64,000 nt of DNA, taken from Streptomyces omiyaensis. GTDB taxonomy: Bacteria > Actinomycetota > Actinomycetes > Streptomycetales > Streptomycetaceae. The position numbers and the translations under genes are program-made. Under the pieces are notes generated by a model that was not told where the DNA came from, ran no database searches, and was given only the letters and a program-made list of their open reading frames with translations. Within the stretch, counting starts at the first letter, position 1. Every line of letters begins with the position of its first letter. Below are positions 36,478-43,941 of the stretch, in pieces. The DNA lies in NCBI RefSeq assembly GCF_014650895.1, contig NZ_BMVV01000009.1, forward strand, positions 242,410-306,409. Direction: 5' to 3'.

Positions 36478-37815
36478 TCAGCGCCAGGCGCCGGAGACGC
36501 TGTTGAGGTCGACCCAGGTGATCGCGTTGTCGGCGGTCGCGCCGTACACCCACAGCTCACCGGTGACGGTGGTCTCGATCGAGCAGATCGCGCGCCCGCT
36601 GTTGTTGTTGCGGGGCGCGTTGTGCCGGAAGGGGACCGTCGGGCGCAGCCGGTGCGGCAGCGTCGCGAGCCTGAACTCCTTCGTCGCCCCGGGAGAGACG
36701 GAGAAGGAGCCCCGGAACTGCAGGTAGGTGGTGTCCGCGACGGCGACGAGCCGCACGCGCGGGGCCTCGCCCGCGGCGGTCAGACCGCCGGCGAGGGCGA
36801 GCTCCTCCCAGTCGCCCAGGACCTGGACGCCCTCGACGGGCTCCTCGGCGGGGAACCAGCAGATGGTCACGTCGCGTTCGTACTTCTCGCCGGGGATCGT
36901 GTTGCTGAAGCCGAACAGCAGGCGGCGCTTGCCGGTCGCCGGGTCGATCTCGGCGCTGAGGCCCTCGGGTTCGCGGTGCACCAGACCGGGGGCGGCGGTC
37001 ACGAGGACCGGTTCCGCGTCGATCGGAAGCCCGGTCGTCCAGGAGAACCTGCGCAGGAGGGTGTGCCCGGGGTTGGTGCCGACGGCGAACTTGGCCCACT
37101 GGTACACGTACAGGACGTCGCCGATGGTCTGGAAGCCCTGGAAGCTGAGGTTCTTCGCCAGAGCGGGCGTCTGCGGCAGGCTGGGGGCGACGGTCGCGTG
37201 CGGCTGCGTGCGGGGAAGGGTGACGCGCTCGCCGCTCCGGTTCCAGGTGCCGGCCTTGGCCGAGGCCCCGTCGTACCGGGTGAAGTGCCGCTCTTCGCCC
37301 TCGATGTGCATGATGGTGACGGTGGGTGCCGCGACCGTGGGGTCGTACGACGGGCCGGTGGCGGTGTTGCCGACGGCCGGTGTGAACCTCGGCAACACGG
37401 CGGTCTCGGCGTCGAGCACGGGCGTGTTGACAGGGTCGTACTTGAAGCGCGTGGCGGTCGTGCCGACGGCGAAGGCCCTGGCCGGATCGTCCGCGTCCAC
37501 GATGTGCAGCGGGCCGCACTCGGTCCACAGATAGGTGTCGGTGCCGTCCGCTTCGGCGCCCAGGGACAGCCCGTGGCCGAATCCGATGAGCCGCATGTGG
37601 TCGAGGCGCTTGCCGGTGGTCCGATCGAAGCGGTTGAGTATCAGGTGCCCGAGCCTCTTGTCCGTCGTGGACTCCACCTGCAGGACGAAGATCCGGTCGT
37701 TCTTCGTGTCCGTGGCGATGGCCTGCGGCGCCGGGTTGTGCGCGAGGTCTCCCTTGTGGAGCAGCCGGCCGCTCGGACCGGCCGGGTCGATGCCGTTCGC
37801 ATCCCTCGTGGTCAT
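36478..37815 (-). CDS. Phage receptor-binding/TagC-like beta-propeller protein
   Basis: A 445-residue protein without a signal peptide. The first 300 residues look like the propeller of phage P68 receptor-binding protein and TagC (PAPQAIATDTKNDRIFVLQ, GHGLSLGAEADGTDTYLWTEC, FQTIGDVLYVYQW). Actinobacterial copies are often annotated as baseplate proteins. Residues 335-445 form the beta domain shared with the next gene. ATG at 37815 has an excellent GGGGGAGGAAGAAC site. No other phage genes surround it, so it is more likely a domesticated or surface-polymer-binding protein. Expression and export route are unclear. Confidence 0.7.
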   Translation of the reverse strand: MTTRDANGIDPAGPSGRLLHKGDLAHNPAPQAIATDTKNDRIFVLQVESTTDKRLGHLILNRFDRTTGKRLDHMRLIGFGHGLSLGAEADGTDTYLWTECGPLHIVDADDPARAFAVGTTATRFKYDPVNTPVLDAETAVLPRFTPAVGNTATGPSYDPTVAAPTVTIMHIEGEERHFTRYDGASAKAGTWNRSGERVTLPRTQPHATVAPSLPQTPALAKNLSFQGFQTIGDVLYVYQWAKFAVGTNPGHTLLRRFSWTTGLPIDAEPVLVTAAPGLVHREPEGLSAEIDPATGKRRLLFGFSNTIPGEKYERDVTICWFPAEEPVEGVQVLGDWEELALAGGLTAAGEAPRVRLVAVADTTYLQFRGSFSVSPGATKEFRLATLPHRLRPTVPFRHNAPRNNNSGRAICSIETTVTGELWVYGATADNAITWVDLNSVSGAWR

Positions 37816-37913
37816 GTTCTTCCTCCCCCTCGTGGATGCGGTGATGATCCACGTCCGGGTGATCATCACATGAGATGAATGCGCGGGTCGCGTCGGTTTT
37901 GCGGCCTCGCCCG

Positions 37914-37992
37914 GGAGCGCACGGGGCCGGGGGCGGGGAGGTGGGCGAGAGTCTGTCAGGTCCGCCTTCCCGCCCCCGGCCCCGTGCGCTCC
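37914..37992 (+). repeat. Very long inverted repeat (33-bp hairpin as + strand RNA)
   Basis: Arms 37914-37937 and 37969-37992 are perfectly complementary for 24 bp. The stem continues inward to 37946/37960 with G-U pairs at three places when read as + strand RNA, leaving a 13-nt loop. Those three positions would be C-A mismatches in minus-strand RNA, so the structure favours a + strand transcript. It lies between divergent genes, 139 nt before the thioredoxin-fold gene. It may be a leader attenuator, a terminator or a small RNA. Confidence 0.7.
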
Positions 37993-38130
37993 ACCGTCCC
38001 CCACGCGACCGGGGGCGGCCCCCGGTGCGGACGGCACCCGGCCGCCCCTTCCCGGGGCATGATGGGACGGTTCCGGACGCGCCGACGCGTCCGGACGCGG
38101 CCACGACGGAACACCAGCTCAGGAGCGTGC

Positions 38131-38469
38131 ATGGCGAAGCGGGTCCACCAACCCCGTGAGGACGCGGAGTTCGACTTCATCCTCCGGATGAGCGACGTCC
38201 CGGTCCTCGCGTACTTCACCGGGGCATGGCCCAAGGCGATCGAGCCGTGCCGGACCATGGACCCCGTCGTGGCCGGCCTCGCCGAGGCCTGCGCGGGCCG
38301 TCTGACCGCCGTCCGCACCGACATCACGCGCTGCCCGGCCGCGACCGGGCGGTACGAGGTCACCGGGGCCCCCTCCTACGTCCTCCTCAAGGACGGCGAG
38401 GCGGTGGCACGCGCCGAGGGCCTCGTGAGCGACACCGCGCTGCGGGAGCTCGTGGAGCCGCACCTCTGA
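38131..38469 (+). CDS. Thioredoxin-fold protein with altered active site
   Basis: A 112-residue thioredoxin-like protein. The core strands are present: DVPVLAYFTGAW, then GRLTAVRTDITRCPAATGRYEVTGAPSYVLLKDGEAV with the cis-Pro (GAPS). The usual WCGPC is replaced by AWPKAIEPC, so the first cysteine is missing and the loop is longer. Another Cys occurs at TRCPA. Dithiol oxidoreductase activity by the normal mechanism is unlikely; monothiol or chaperone roles are possible. ATG at 38131 has a CAGGAGCGTGC site. Confidence 0.8.
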   Translation: MAKRVHQPREDAEFDFILRMSDVPVLAYFTGAWPKAIEPCRTMDPVVAGLAEACAGRLTAVRTDITRCPAATGRYEVTGAPSYVLLKDGEAVARAEGLVSDTALRELVEPHL

Positions 38470-38863
38470 CCGGCCGCGCGCCGCCCCGGCCCACGGGGCG
38501 GCGCTCTTCCCGTCGGCATGGGATCGCCGGATGGACGAGAACCTCGCCCGCGAGGTCGACGGCTTCGGCCCCATGCGGCTCAAGTCGAGCGTGGTCGAGA
38601 AGGCCTGACCGGGACTCCCGTCCCCCGCCCGGCGTGCCGCATGCCGCATTTCGCGTTCGGCGTCTCCGGCCAGGGGTACGGGTACGGACGCGGGTGCGTC
38701 CGGGGAATCGCCTCTCCGTCCCGTCGAGACCGTTGAGATGACGCGGAGCCGCGAGGATGATCCCCATGGTGAACAGTTCCGAACGGACGCGGTGCGCGCC
38801 GCGCGTGCGCCGACGGCCGCACCACACGCCCGACGCCCCTGGGCGGTCCGGCCGGAGGTCCCG

Positions 38864-39214
38864 GTGAAGGCGCCGCTCTACCAACTCAAGGCCGAGTTCT
38901 TCAAGACGCTCGGGCACCCGGTGCGCATTCGCGTCCTGGAGCTCCTGAGCGTGCGGGAGCACGCGGTCTCGGAGCTGCTCGCCGAGATCGACGTCGAAGC
39001 GGCCCACCTCTCCCAGCAGCTCGCCGTGCTGCGCCGCTCGAACCTGGTCGTCGCGCGCCGCGAGGGCTCGGCGGTGTGCTACTCGCTGACCAGCCCCCAG
39101 GTGGCCGAGCTGCTGGCGGTGGCCCGGGCGATCCTCTCCGGCGTGCTCGCGGGCCAGGCCGAACTCCTCGCCGATCTCCACGCGGCCGGGCCGGCCGCGC
39201 CGCCGCCCTCCTGA
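38864..39214 (+). CDS. ArsR-family transcriptional regulator
   Basis: A 116-residue winged-helix protein: LKAEFFKTLGHPVRIRVLELLSVREHAVSELLAEIDVEAAHLSQQLAVLRRSNLVVARREGSAVCYSLTSPQ is a typical ArsR/SmtB HTH and wing (shown in its standard order; metal-site ELCVCDL is absent). GTG at 38864 follows GCCGGAGGT at 6 nt, and is preferred over an in-frame start at 38738. The lack of the metal-binding cysteine pair points to a non-metal signal. The 394-bp gap before it (38470-38863) holds only a doubtful 25-codon frame at 38531-38608. The 3' end of the gene runs into an 18-bp tandem repeat. Confidence 0.83.
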   Translation: MKAPLYQLKAEFFKTLGHPVRIRVLELLSVREHAVSELLAEIDVEAAHLSQQLAVLRRSNLVVARREGSAVCYSLTSPQVAELLAVARAILSGVLAGQAELLADLHAAGPAAPPPS

Positions 39215-39312
39215 CGGCGGACTCGTTCCGGGCGGCGGACCCGTTCGGGGCGGCGGACCCGTTCGGGGCGGCGGACCCGTTCGGGACGGCGGACCCGCTC
39301 CTGACGGCGGAC
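39205..39312. repeat. 18-bp tandem repeat array (six units)
   Basis: Six 18-bp units: 39205-39222, 39223-39240, 39241-39258, 39259-39276, 39277-39294 and 39295-39312. The third and fourth are identical (CCGTTCGGGGCGGCGGAC); every unit ends GGCGGAC. The first and last units both carry CTCCTGACGGCGGAC, and the ArsR stop codon lies in the first. The period is a multiple of three and the array could encode AADPFG-type hexapeptides, but the frame belongs to no clear gene. Confidence 0.85.
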
Positions 39313-39317
39313 CCGCC

Positions 39318-39346
39318 CCGGCCGGCCGGTGGGACCGGCCGGCCGG
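39318..39346. terminator. Bidirectional terminator between ArsR and protease genes
   Basis: Perfect 13-bp arms (CCGGCCGGCCGGT, 39318-39330, and its complement 39334-39346) with loop GGG. It separates convergent genes, 22 nt from the protease stop. Confidence 0.75.
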
Positions 39347-39367
39347 AGCGGGTCGCGGGAGCCGGGC

Positions 39368-40525
39368 TCAGGCGGTGTGGAGCCGCAGGCCGTACCGGCC
39401 CAGGATCTCGTTGACCGGCTGGAACCACGTCTCGCCGCCGGAGGAGCAGTTGCCCCAGCCGCCGGAGGTGACGCCCTGGGCCTGGTCGCCGCTGAGGAAC
39501 GAGCCGCCGGAGTCGCCGCCTTCGGCGCAGACGCTGGTCTTGGTCATCTGGTGCACGGCACCCTGGCTGTAGTTGACCGTCTGGTTCTTCGCCAGGACCG
39601 TCCCGCAGTGCCAGCGGGTGGTCGAGCCGGAGCGGCAGACGGACGCCCCGACCGGCGCCTCGCCCGAGCCGCGCACCAGCTGGTCGGGCACCGTGCCCCA
39701 GCCGAGCACCACGGGCACGGTCCACCAGCCGCTGTGGATCGAGACGTACGCGTAGTCGTCACCGGGGAACGACGAGCCCTGGAAGGTGCCCATCGCGGAC
39801 CCGTCCCAGCCGCGCACCGCCGCACCGGCCCGCCCGCAGTGGCCGGCCGTCACGAAGCCGCCGTGGACGGAGAAGCCGATCGAACAGCGGACGTTGCCGG
39901 TGTAGTACGGGTCGCCGCCGACGGTGCCCGCCGCGTACGTACGGGGTGCCTGGGCCGTCTCCGCCACGGTGACGAGGCCCCCGGCCAGGGCCTCGGCCCG
40001 CTCCACGTAGGACCGCACGGCGGCCGTCCGCCGTTCGGTGCCCACGACGTCGACGACCACGCTGTTGGACCTCGGGTCGACGTGCCAGCCGGCCACCCCG
40101 GCGGGCGCGCGGAGCGTGTCGAGACGGGCCTTGGCGCGGTCCAGCGCCGCGGCGCTGTGCCTGACCAGCCGGGTGTCGGCGCCCAGGGCCCGCACCTCCG
40201 CCTCCTCGGCCCGGTCGGTCACGGCGACGACGAGCCTGCTCGTCGCCGGGTCGAACCACGAACCGGCGTAGGCGGCGCCGGCGCCGGCGCGGGCGGCCTT
40301 CTCCACGTCCGCGGCGGCCTTCTCGGCGCGCAGCCGCTCCTCGGCCTGGGCCGGGGTGAGCCCGAGGTCCCGGTGCATCGCGTCGAGCAGTCCGGCCGAG
40401 GCGGGGGCCGCGGCGGTGGTTTCCGGAACCGGGGCGGCGTTCGCCGCGCCGGCCTGGGCCGCGCCCAGACCGGCCGTCAGGAGCAGGGCGGCGAGGGCTG
40501 CGCGCAGGGGGGTGGTGCGTTTCAC
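39368..40525 (-). CDS. Secreted serine protease, streptogrisin family (S1)
   Basis: A 385-residue preproprotease. GTG at 40525 after CCAGGAGGCCCC; signal peptide KRTTPLRAALAALLLTAGLG ending ANAA. An alpha-lytic-protease-type propeptide (LGLTPAQAEERLRAEK, then YAGSWFDPATSRLVVAVTD) follows. The mature enzyme begins near TVGGDPYYTGN. The catalytic triad is visible: His in FVTAGHCG, Asp in GDDYAYVSI, Ser in CAEGGDSGGSFLSG. Paired cysteines (RCSIG...GHCG, VCRS...WHCG, VCAEG...NCSSG) fit three disulfides. It is an extracellular protease with chymotrypsin-like specificity by family. The promoter region contains two candidate operators. Confidence 0.92.
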   Translation of the reverse strand: MKRTTPLRAALAALLLTAGLGAAQAGAANAAPVPETTAAAPASAGLLDAMHRDLGLTPAQAEERLRAEKAAADVEKAARAGAGAAYAGSWFDPATSRLVVAVTDRAEEAEVRALGADTRLVRHSAAALDRAKARLDTLRAPAGVAGWHVDPRSNSVVVDVVGTERRTAAVRSYVERAEALAGGLVTVAETAQAPRTYAAGTVGGDPYYTGNVRCSIGFSVHGGFVTAGHCGRAGAAVRGWDGSAMGTFQGSSFPGDDYAYVSIHSGWWTVPVVLGWGTVPDQLVRGSGEAPVGASVCRSGSTTRWHCGTVLAKNQTVNYSQGAVHQMTKTSVCAEGGDSGGSFLSGDQAQGVTSGGWGNCSSGGETWFQPVNEILGRYGLRLHTA

Positions 40526-40555
40526 GGGGCCTCCTGGTGTGGGGGAGTCAAACGC

Positions 40556-40620
40556 TGAGAGCGCTCTCAAGGAACGCGACCGACACGCTAGCGGGCTCTG
40601 CTTGTCAGGTCCATACCAAA
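40556..40620 (-). promoter_or_regulatory. Protease promoter with two operator-like sites
   Basis: Possible -35 TGGACC (40608-40613) and -10 TAGCGT (40585-40590) are 17 nt apart. The -35 lies inside TTTGGTATGGACCTG (40606-40620), which resembles the TGGTCTAGACC core of DasR sites (9 of 11 bases). A perfect 14-bp palindrome TGAGAGCGCTCTCA (40556-40569) just after the expected start resembles LacI-family operators such as the CebR box TGGGAGCGCTCCCA. Both regulator names are guesses from similarity. No gene is seen in 40570-40862. Confidence 0.45.
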
Positions 40621-40862
40621 TTTCGGCCTACCGGGACGGCGCGCGAAGCCGGAACGCGCCCCGGCTCCCTCCGCGAGGCCGGGCGCCCGCCCTTTCCCCG
40701 GGCCCTCGCCGCGCGCCCCGCCCCTCGTGCCTTCCCCCGCGCGCCTCCCCCTCGCGCCGCCTCCCGGTCGATGCACGATCGATGCGACTGGTGGCGGCGG
40801 TCGCCGCGAGGGACGGTGGAGGCCCGACGGCGGAGGGCCGTCGCGTACTTCCGGGAGTGGCC

Positions 40863-41042
40863 ATGAGCGTGCCGTTCGTACCCCCCGAAGAGACCCCGCC
40901 CGCGGAGGGCTCCACGTCCTCCGCCCACCCGGACGGCGCCGACGGAGGCATCTGGGAGCACCCGATGATCTGGGTCTCCCTCATCGTCGCCGGTGCCGTG
41001 CTCGGCAGCCTCTTCTTCCTCTTCCGGTTCCTCGGCTTCTGA
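40863..41042 (+). CDS. Small single-pass membrane protein (DUF6480-like)
   Basis: A 59-residue protein: a polar N-terminal half rich in Pro/Glu/Ser (PPEETPPAEGSTSSAHPD), then one C-terminal membrane helix (MIWVSLIVAGAVLGSLFFLFRFLGF). ATG at 40863 follows CGGGAGTGG. The ETPPAE motif plus single helix resembles the DUF6480-type proteins of Streptomyces; no function is known. Confidence 0.7.
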   Translation: MSVPFVPPEETPPAEGSTSSAHPDGADGGIWEHPMIWVSLIVAGAVLGSLFFLFRFLGF

Positions 41043-41203
41043 GGGAACCGCGCCGGGGACTCCGCGCCGCGCCGACGTCCGGCGCGTGCGGCCGGGAAGG
41101 CGCCGGACGCACAGCCGGCGACCGCGCCGCCGCCCCGCCACCGGTCATCCGGAAGGGCGTCCGCAACGAATGAAAGGTGACGCGACCGGATGTGGTGAGT
41201 GCC

Positions 41204-41347
41204 ATGACCGACGAGGAATTCCTCCACCTCCTGGAAGAGGCGAGGAAAGAGGCGCGCAGGACCGTCCTCCCCCCTGCCGCCGCGGAGGGCGACTCGCGCT
41301 ACGAGCGTCTGGGACGCCACGCCGAGGCGGGGGCGAGCGCACACTGA
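41204..41347 (+). CDS. Possible small protein (47 aa)
   Basis: An ATG at 41204 opens a 47-codon frame with gene-like codon use. The first half is amphipathic (DEEFLHLLEEARKEARR) and the rest is charged, ending AEAGASAH. Only a weak GTGAGTG lies before the ATG. No family recognised. The region after it (41348-41518) shows nothing. Confidence 0.4.
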   Translation: MTDEEFLHLLEEARKEARRTVLPPAAAEGDSRYERLGRHAEAGASAH

Positions 41348-41518
41348 ACGCGCCACCGGACGCGGGGAGCTGACGGTGCGGCACGACGCGCACGGCAGCG
41401 GTCTCCCCCGGGACGGCACCCCTGGGGAGAGCGTCCCCGCGGGCACGGACCGAGCCCCGTCGGGCAGCCGCACCGCCCCTCCCTCCGGCCCGCGCCCGGG
41501 TGACGGCGGATCCGCTCT

Positions 41519-42277
41519 TCAGGCGCCGATGGGGATGACGCCCAGGGGTTCGGTGGTGGGCTGGGCGGAGCCGCCCGAGGGCTCGACGGTGATGCCGACG
41601 GCGACCGCGTCGCCCAGCGGGCTGTCGAGGACGCGGGTCTCCCGCCCGCCGGTGCCCTCCAGCAGGCCCGCCGGGCGCAGGTCGCCGGCCTTCCCGGCGT
41701 ACCAGAGTTCGTACACCTTGTCGCTCGGCAGCGTCGGGAGGTCGCGGGCGGTGAACGCGGCCGTGGCCCGCTCGCGGGAGACGACGACCGCCGCCCGCGT
41801 CCCGTCGGAGAGCTCACCGGTGTACACGGTCGCGTCGGGCGCGGTGAGGACGTACGCGAAGGCTCCGCCCGCGGTGCGGGCCTCTTCCCGGGCCTGCGCC
41901 GCCTGGGAGCGGGCCTCCTCGGCCTCCTGGTGCTCCCGGACGGCGACGGCGCCGAGCACGGCCGCCGCCGCGACGCTCGCCGCGAGCGCGAGACGCAGGC
42001 CGCTTCGGCGGAGGGAGCGCCCGCGGGGGCGGGCGGGGGGCCGGTGCTCCTGCGGGGTGCGGGAGACCCGCTCCAGGACGCGCGCCCGCAGCTCCCCGGG
42101 AACCGGGGCGTCCTCGGCGGCCGCCAGCCGGGCGGCGGTCCGCTCGTGCGCGGTCACGTCCCGGCGGCAGGTCGCGCAGCCCGCGAGGTGGTTCTCGAAG
42201 GCGGCTTCCTCCGCGGGCGGCAGGGCGTGCAGGACGTACGCCGCGGCGTCGAGGTGCGGATCCTCCCGCGCCGTCAT
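41519..42277 (-). CDS. Anti-sigma factor, RskA family
   Basis: A 252-residue zinc-finger anti-sigma factor. The N-terminal domain has the ZAS motif AFENHLAGCATCRRD (H-x3-C-x2-C). A single membrane helix LALAASVAAAAVLGAVAV is followed by a coiled segment (EHQEAEEARSQAAQAREE). The extracytoplasmic RskA domain contains YELWYAGKAGDLRPAGLL. It should hold the adjacent sigma factor at the membrane until proteolysed or reduced. ATG at 42277 overlaps the sigma stop as ATGA. Confidence 0.88.
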   Translation of the reverse strand: MTAREDPHLDAAAYVLHALPPAEEAAFENHLAGCATCRRDVTAHERTAARLAAAEDAPVPGELRARVLERVSRTPQEHRPPARPRGRSLRRSGLRLALAASVAAAAVLGAVAVREHQEAEEARSQAAQAREEARTAGGAFAYVLTAPDATVYTGELSDGTRAAVVVSRERATAAFTARDLPTLPSDKVYELWYAGKAGDLRPAGLLEGTGGRETRVLDSPLGDAVAVGITVEPSGGSAQPTTEPLGVIPIGA

Positions 42278-42840
42278 GATCCGGCCTCCATGCAGGCGCG
42301 CAGCCGGTCGAGGCCCTTGCGCATGCGGGACTTGACCGTCCCCTCGGGCGTGGACAGCGCGTGCGCCACCTCGACGTAGGTCATGCCCTGGTAGTAGGCG
42401 AGCACCAGCGGCACGCGCTGGAGGCGTTCGAGGGCCTTCAGGCAGTGGTGGACGCGGCGGCGCTCGTCGCTGTTCTCGACGGTCTCGGCGACCTGGTCGA
42501 AGTCCCGGTCCGCCGACAGCATGCCGGCCCGCACCTCGCGGTCCCTGCTCGCCTGGACGGAACGCACCCGGTCCACGGCGCGCCGGTGGGCGAGGGTGAG
42601 CACCCACGCCTTCGCCGTGCCGAGGTCGGGCCGGAAGCGGCCCGCCGTCCGCCACACCTCGATCATGACGTCCTGGGTCACCTCCTCGGCCTGGCCGGCG
42701 TCCCGCAGGATCCGGCAGGCCAGCCCCATCACCGGCCGGGCCAGCGCGTCGTACACGTCGGCGAACGCCTTCCGGTCGCCGTCGGCCGCCCGGAGCAGGA
42801 GAGCGTCGAGGTGCGCGTTCGTCTCGGGTGCGTGAGGCAA
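42274..42840 (-). CDS. ECF RNA polymerase sigma factor, SigK type
   Basis: A 188-residue ECF sigma factor. Region 2: VYDALARPVMGLACRILRDAGQAEEVTQDVMIEVWRTAGRF; region 4: LERLQRVPLVLAYYQGMTYVEVAHALSTPEGTVKSRMRKGL. The start is TTG at 42840 with GAGGGACG at about 6 nt; no ATG/GTG is available upstream in frame. It is coupled to an RskA-like anti-sigma gene, the pairing known for SigK systems. Target promoters are unknown; a GGAAC-N17-CGTA sequence 230 bp upstream on the other strand is of general ECF type. Confidence 0.88.
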   Translation of the reverse strand: MPHAPETNAHLDALLLRAADGDRKAFADVYDALARPVMGLACRILRDAGQAEEVTQDVMIEVWRTAGRFRPDLGTAKAWVLTLAHRRAVDRVRSVQASRDREVRAGMLSADRDFDQVAETVENSDERRRVHHCLKALERLQRVPLVLAYYQGMTYVEVAHALSTPEGTVKSRMRKGLDRLRACMEAGS

Positions 42841-43069
42841 TGGTCGTCCCTCGTCGTGCCTCTGGTGGCCCGTCGTCCGGCCGTGCGGCCGGGCCGCCCC
42901 TCCTGGGCCGCCCGACCGGTCCGACTCTGCCGTCTCCGGCGCGGTCGCGCCGTGCGGCCGGGCCGACCGGGTGAGCCGAGGCCGGGACGGGAGTCCGTCG
43001 CGGCGCTCTCCGACGGCCGTGTCCGGACGCCGAGGGCGATACGAGGGCCACGGCCGCTCCCCGGAGACG

Positions 43070-43095
43070 GGAACCTCCTGTGTGAGGGGTTCGTA
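43070..43095 (+). promoter_or_regulatory. ECF-type promoter candidate
   Basis: GGAAC (43070-43074), 17 nt, CGTA (43092-43095): a match to the common ECF promoter form. It points toward the WxxGxW-repeat gene 270 bp downstream. The rest of 42841-43362 holds no recognised gene. Confidence 0.35.
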
Positions 43096-43362
43096 GCCGT
43101 CCCGTGCGCGGATGACCGGCCGAGGAATACGTGCGACCGGCCGAAGGAGAGGGGCGACCGCCGGGCCGGAGCCGCCCCGCCCCGCTTCCGTACGGCTCCG
43201 CTCCCGCCCCGCCCCGCTCCCGTGCGCGATTCCGGCGCTTCCTCATCCGCGGGCGGCCGGGCTCCGAACCCCTGGTGACCCCGCACGGCGGGCGGGCCGT
43301 CCGAACCGAACGGCACCGCCCGGCGCGCTCAGGCAGTCGATCCATCGAGGGAGGTGCGTCCG

Positions 43363-43755
43363 ATGACCGCGTCCATGCGCGCCCGTCGTCTGGTGGCGAG
43401 CGCCGCGGCGACGGGAATGCTGGCAGGCGGCGCCGCGCTCGGCATGTCCGGCACGGCCACCGCGGCACCCGCGCCCACGTCCGTCTCGACCGTCGTGGCC
43501 GGTGACCGTCACGACCACCACGACCGTCACGACCGGTGCGAGTGGAAGAAGGGGCACTGGGAGAAGAAGTGGGTGAAGGGCCACTGGGAGAAGAAGCGGG
43601 TCCACCACAAGACGTGGCACCCCGGCCATCACGACAAGCAGGGCGACTGGCACAAGGGCCACTGGAGCCACGACCGCTCGTACAAGTGGGTCTACGTCCC
43701 CGCCCACTGGGACCACCACTGGGTGAAGGGCCACTGGGACTGCCACCACCGGTGA
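43363..43755 (+). CDS. Secreted WxxGxW-repeat, His/Lys/Trp-rich protein
   Basis: A 130-residue exported protein. Signal peptide TASMRARRLVASAAATGMLAGGAALG with cleavage near TATAAP. The mature part is dominated by WxxGxW units: WKKGHW, WVKGHW, WHKGHW and a second WVKGHW, with spacers rich in His, Lys and Asp (DRHDHHDRHDR near its start). This is the repeat described as YXWGXW/WXXGXW in outer-surface proteins. The many His suggest metal binding, which is inference. ATG at 43363 follows GGGAGG at 8 nt. Confidence 0.8.
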   Translation: MTASMRARRLVASAAATGMLAGGAALGMSGTATAAPAPTSVSTVVAGDRHDHHDRHDRCEWKKGHWEKKWVKGHWEKKRVHHKTWHPGHHDKQGDWHKGHWSHDRSYKWVYVPAHWDHHWVKGHWDCHHR

Positions 43756-43801
43756 CCGACGGACCCGAACCCCGGTGAGGCCCGGCCCGGGCCCCACCGG
43801 G

Positions 43802-43859
43802 GGCACGCGTACCTCGGCACGCACGTCACCAGGGACGTGCGTGCCGAGGTACGCGTGCC
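43802..43859. terminator. Exceptionally long bidirectional terminator
   Basis: Perfect 26-bp arms (43802-43827 and 43834-43859) with loop ACCAGG, between the convergent WxxGxW and amine-oxidase genes. Confidence 0.85.
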
Positions 43860-43941
43860 ACGGGGGCCGGGCGCTCCTGCGGGCGTGTGCTCCGCGGAAT
43901 GTCTGCCCCGTGAACGCCTGCCCCGAGCGGGGCGAACGCTC

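Noticed and set aside
36478..37815. Prophage or contractile injection system locus
   Set aside because: Only the receptor-binding-like propeller is present; no tail, capsid or integrase genes surround it.
38531..38608. 25-codon frame after the thioredoxin gene
   Set aside because: No clear ribosome binding site and no recognisable family; could be a gene scrap.
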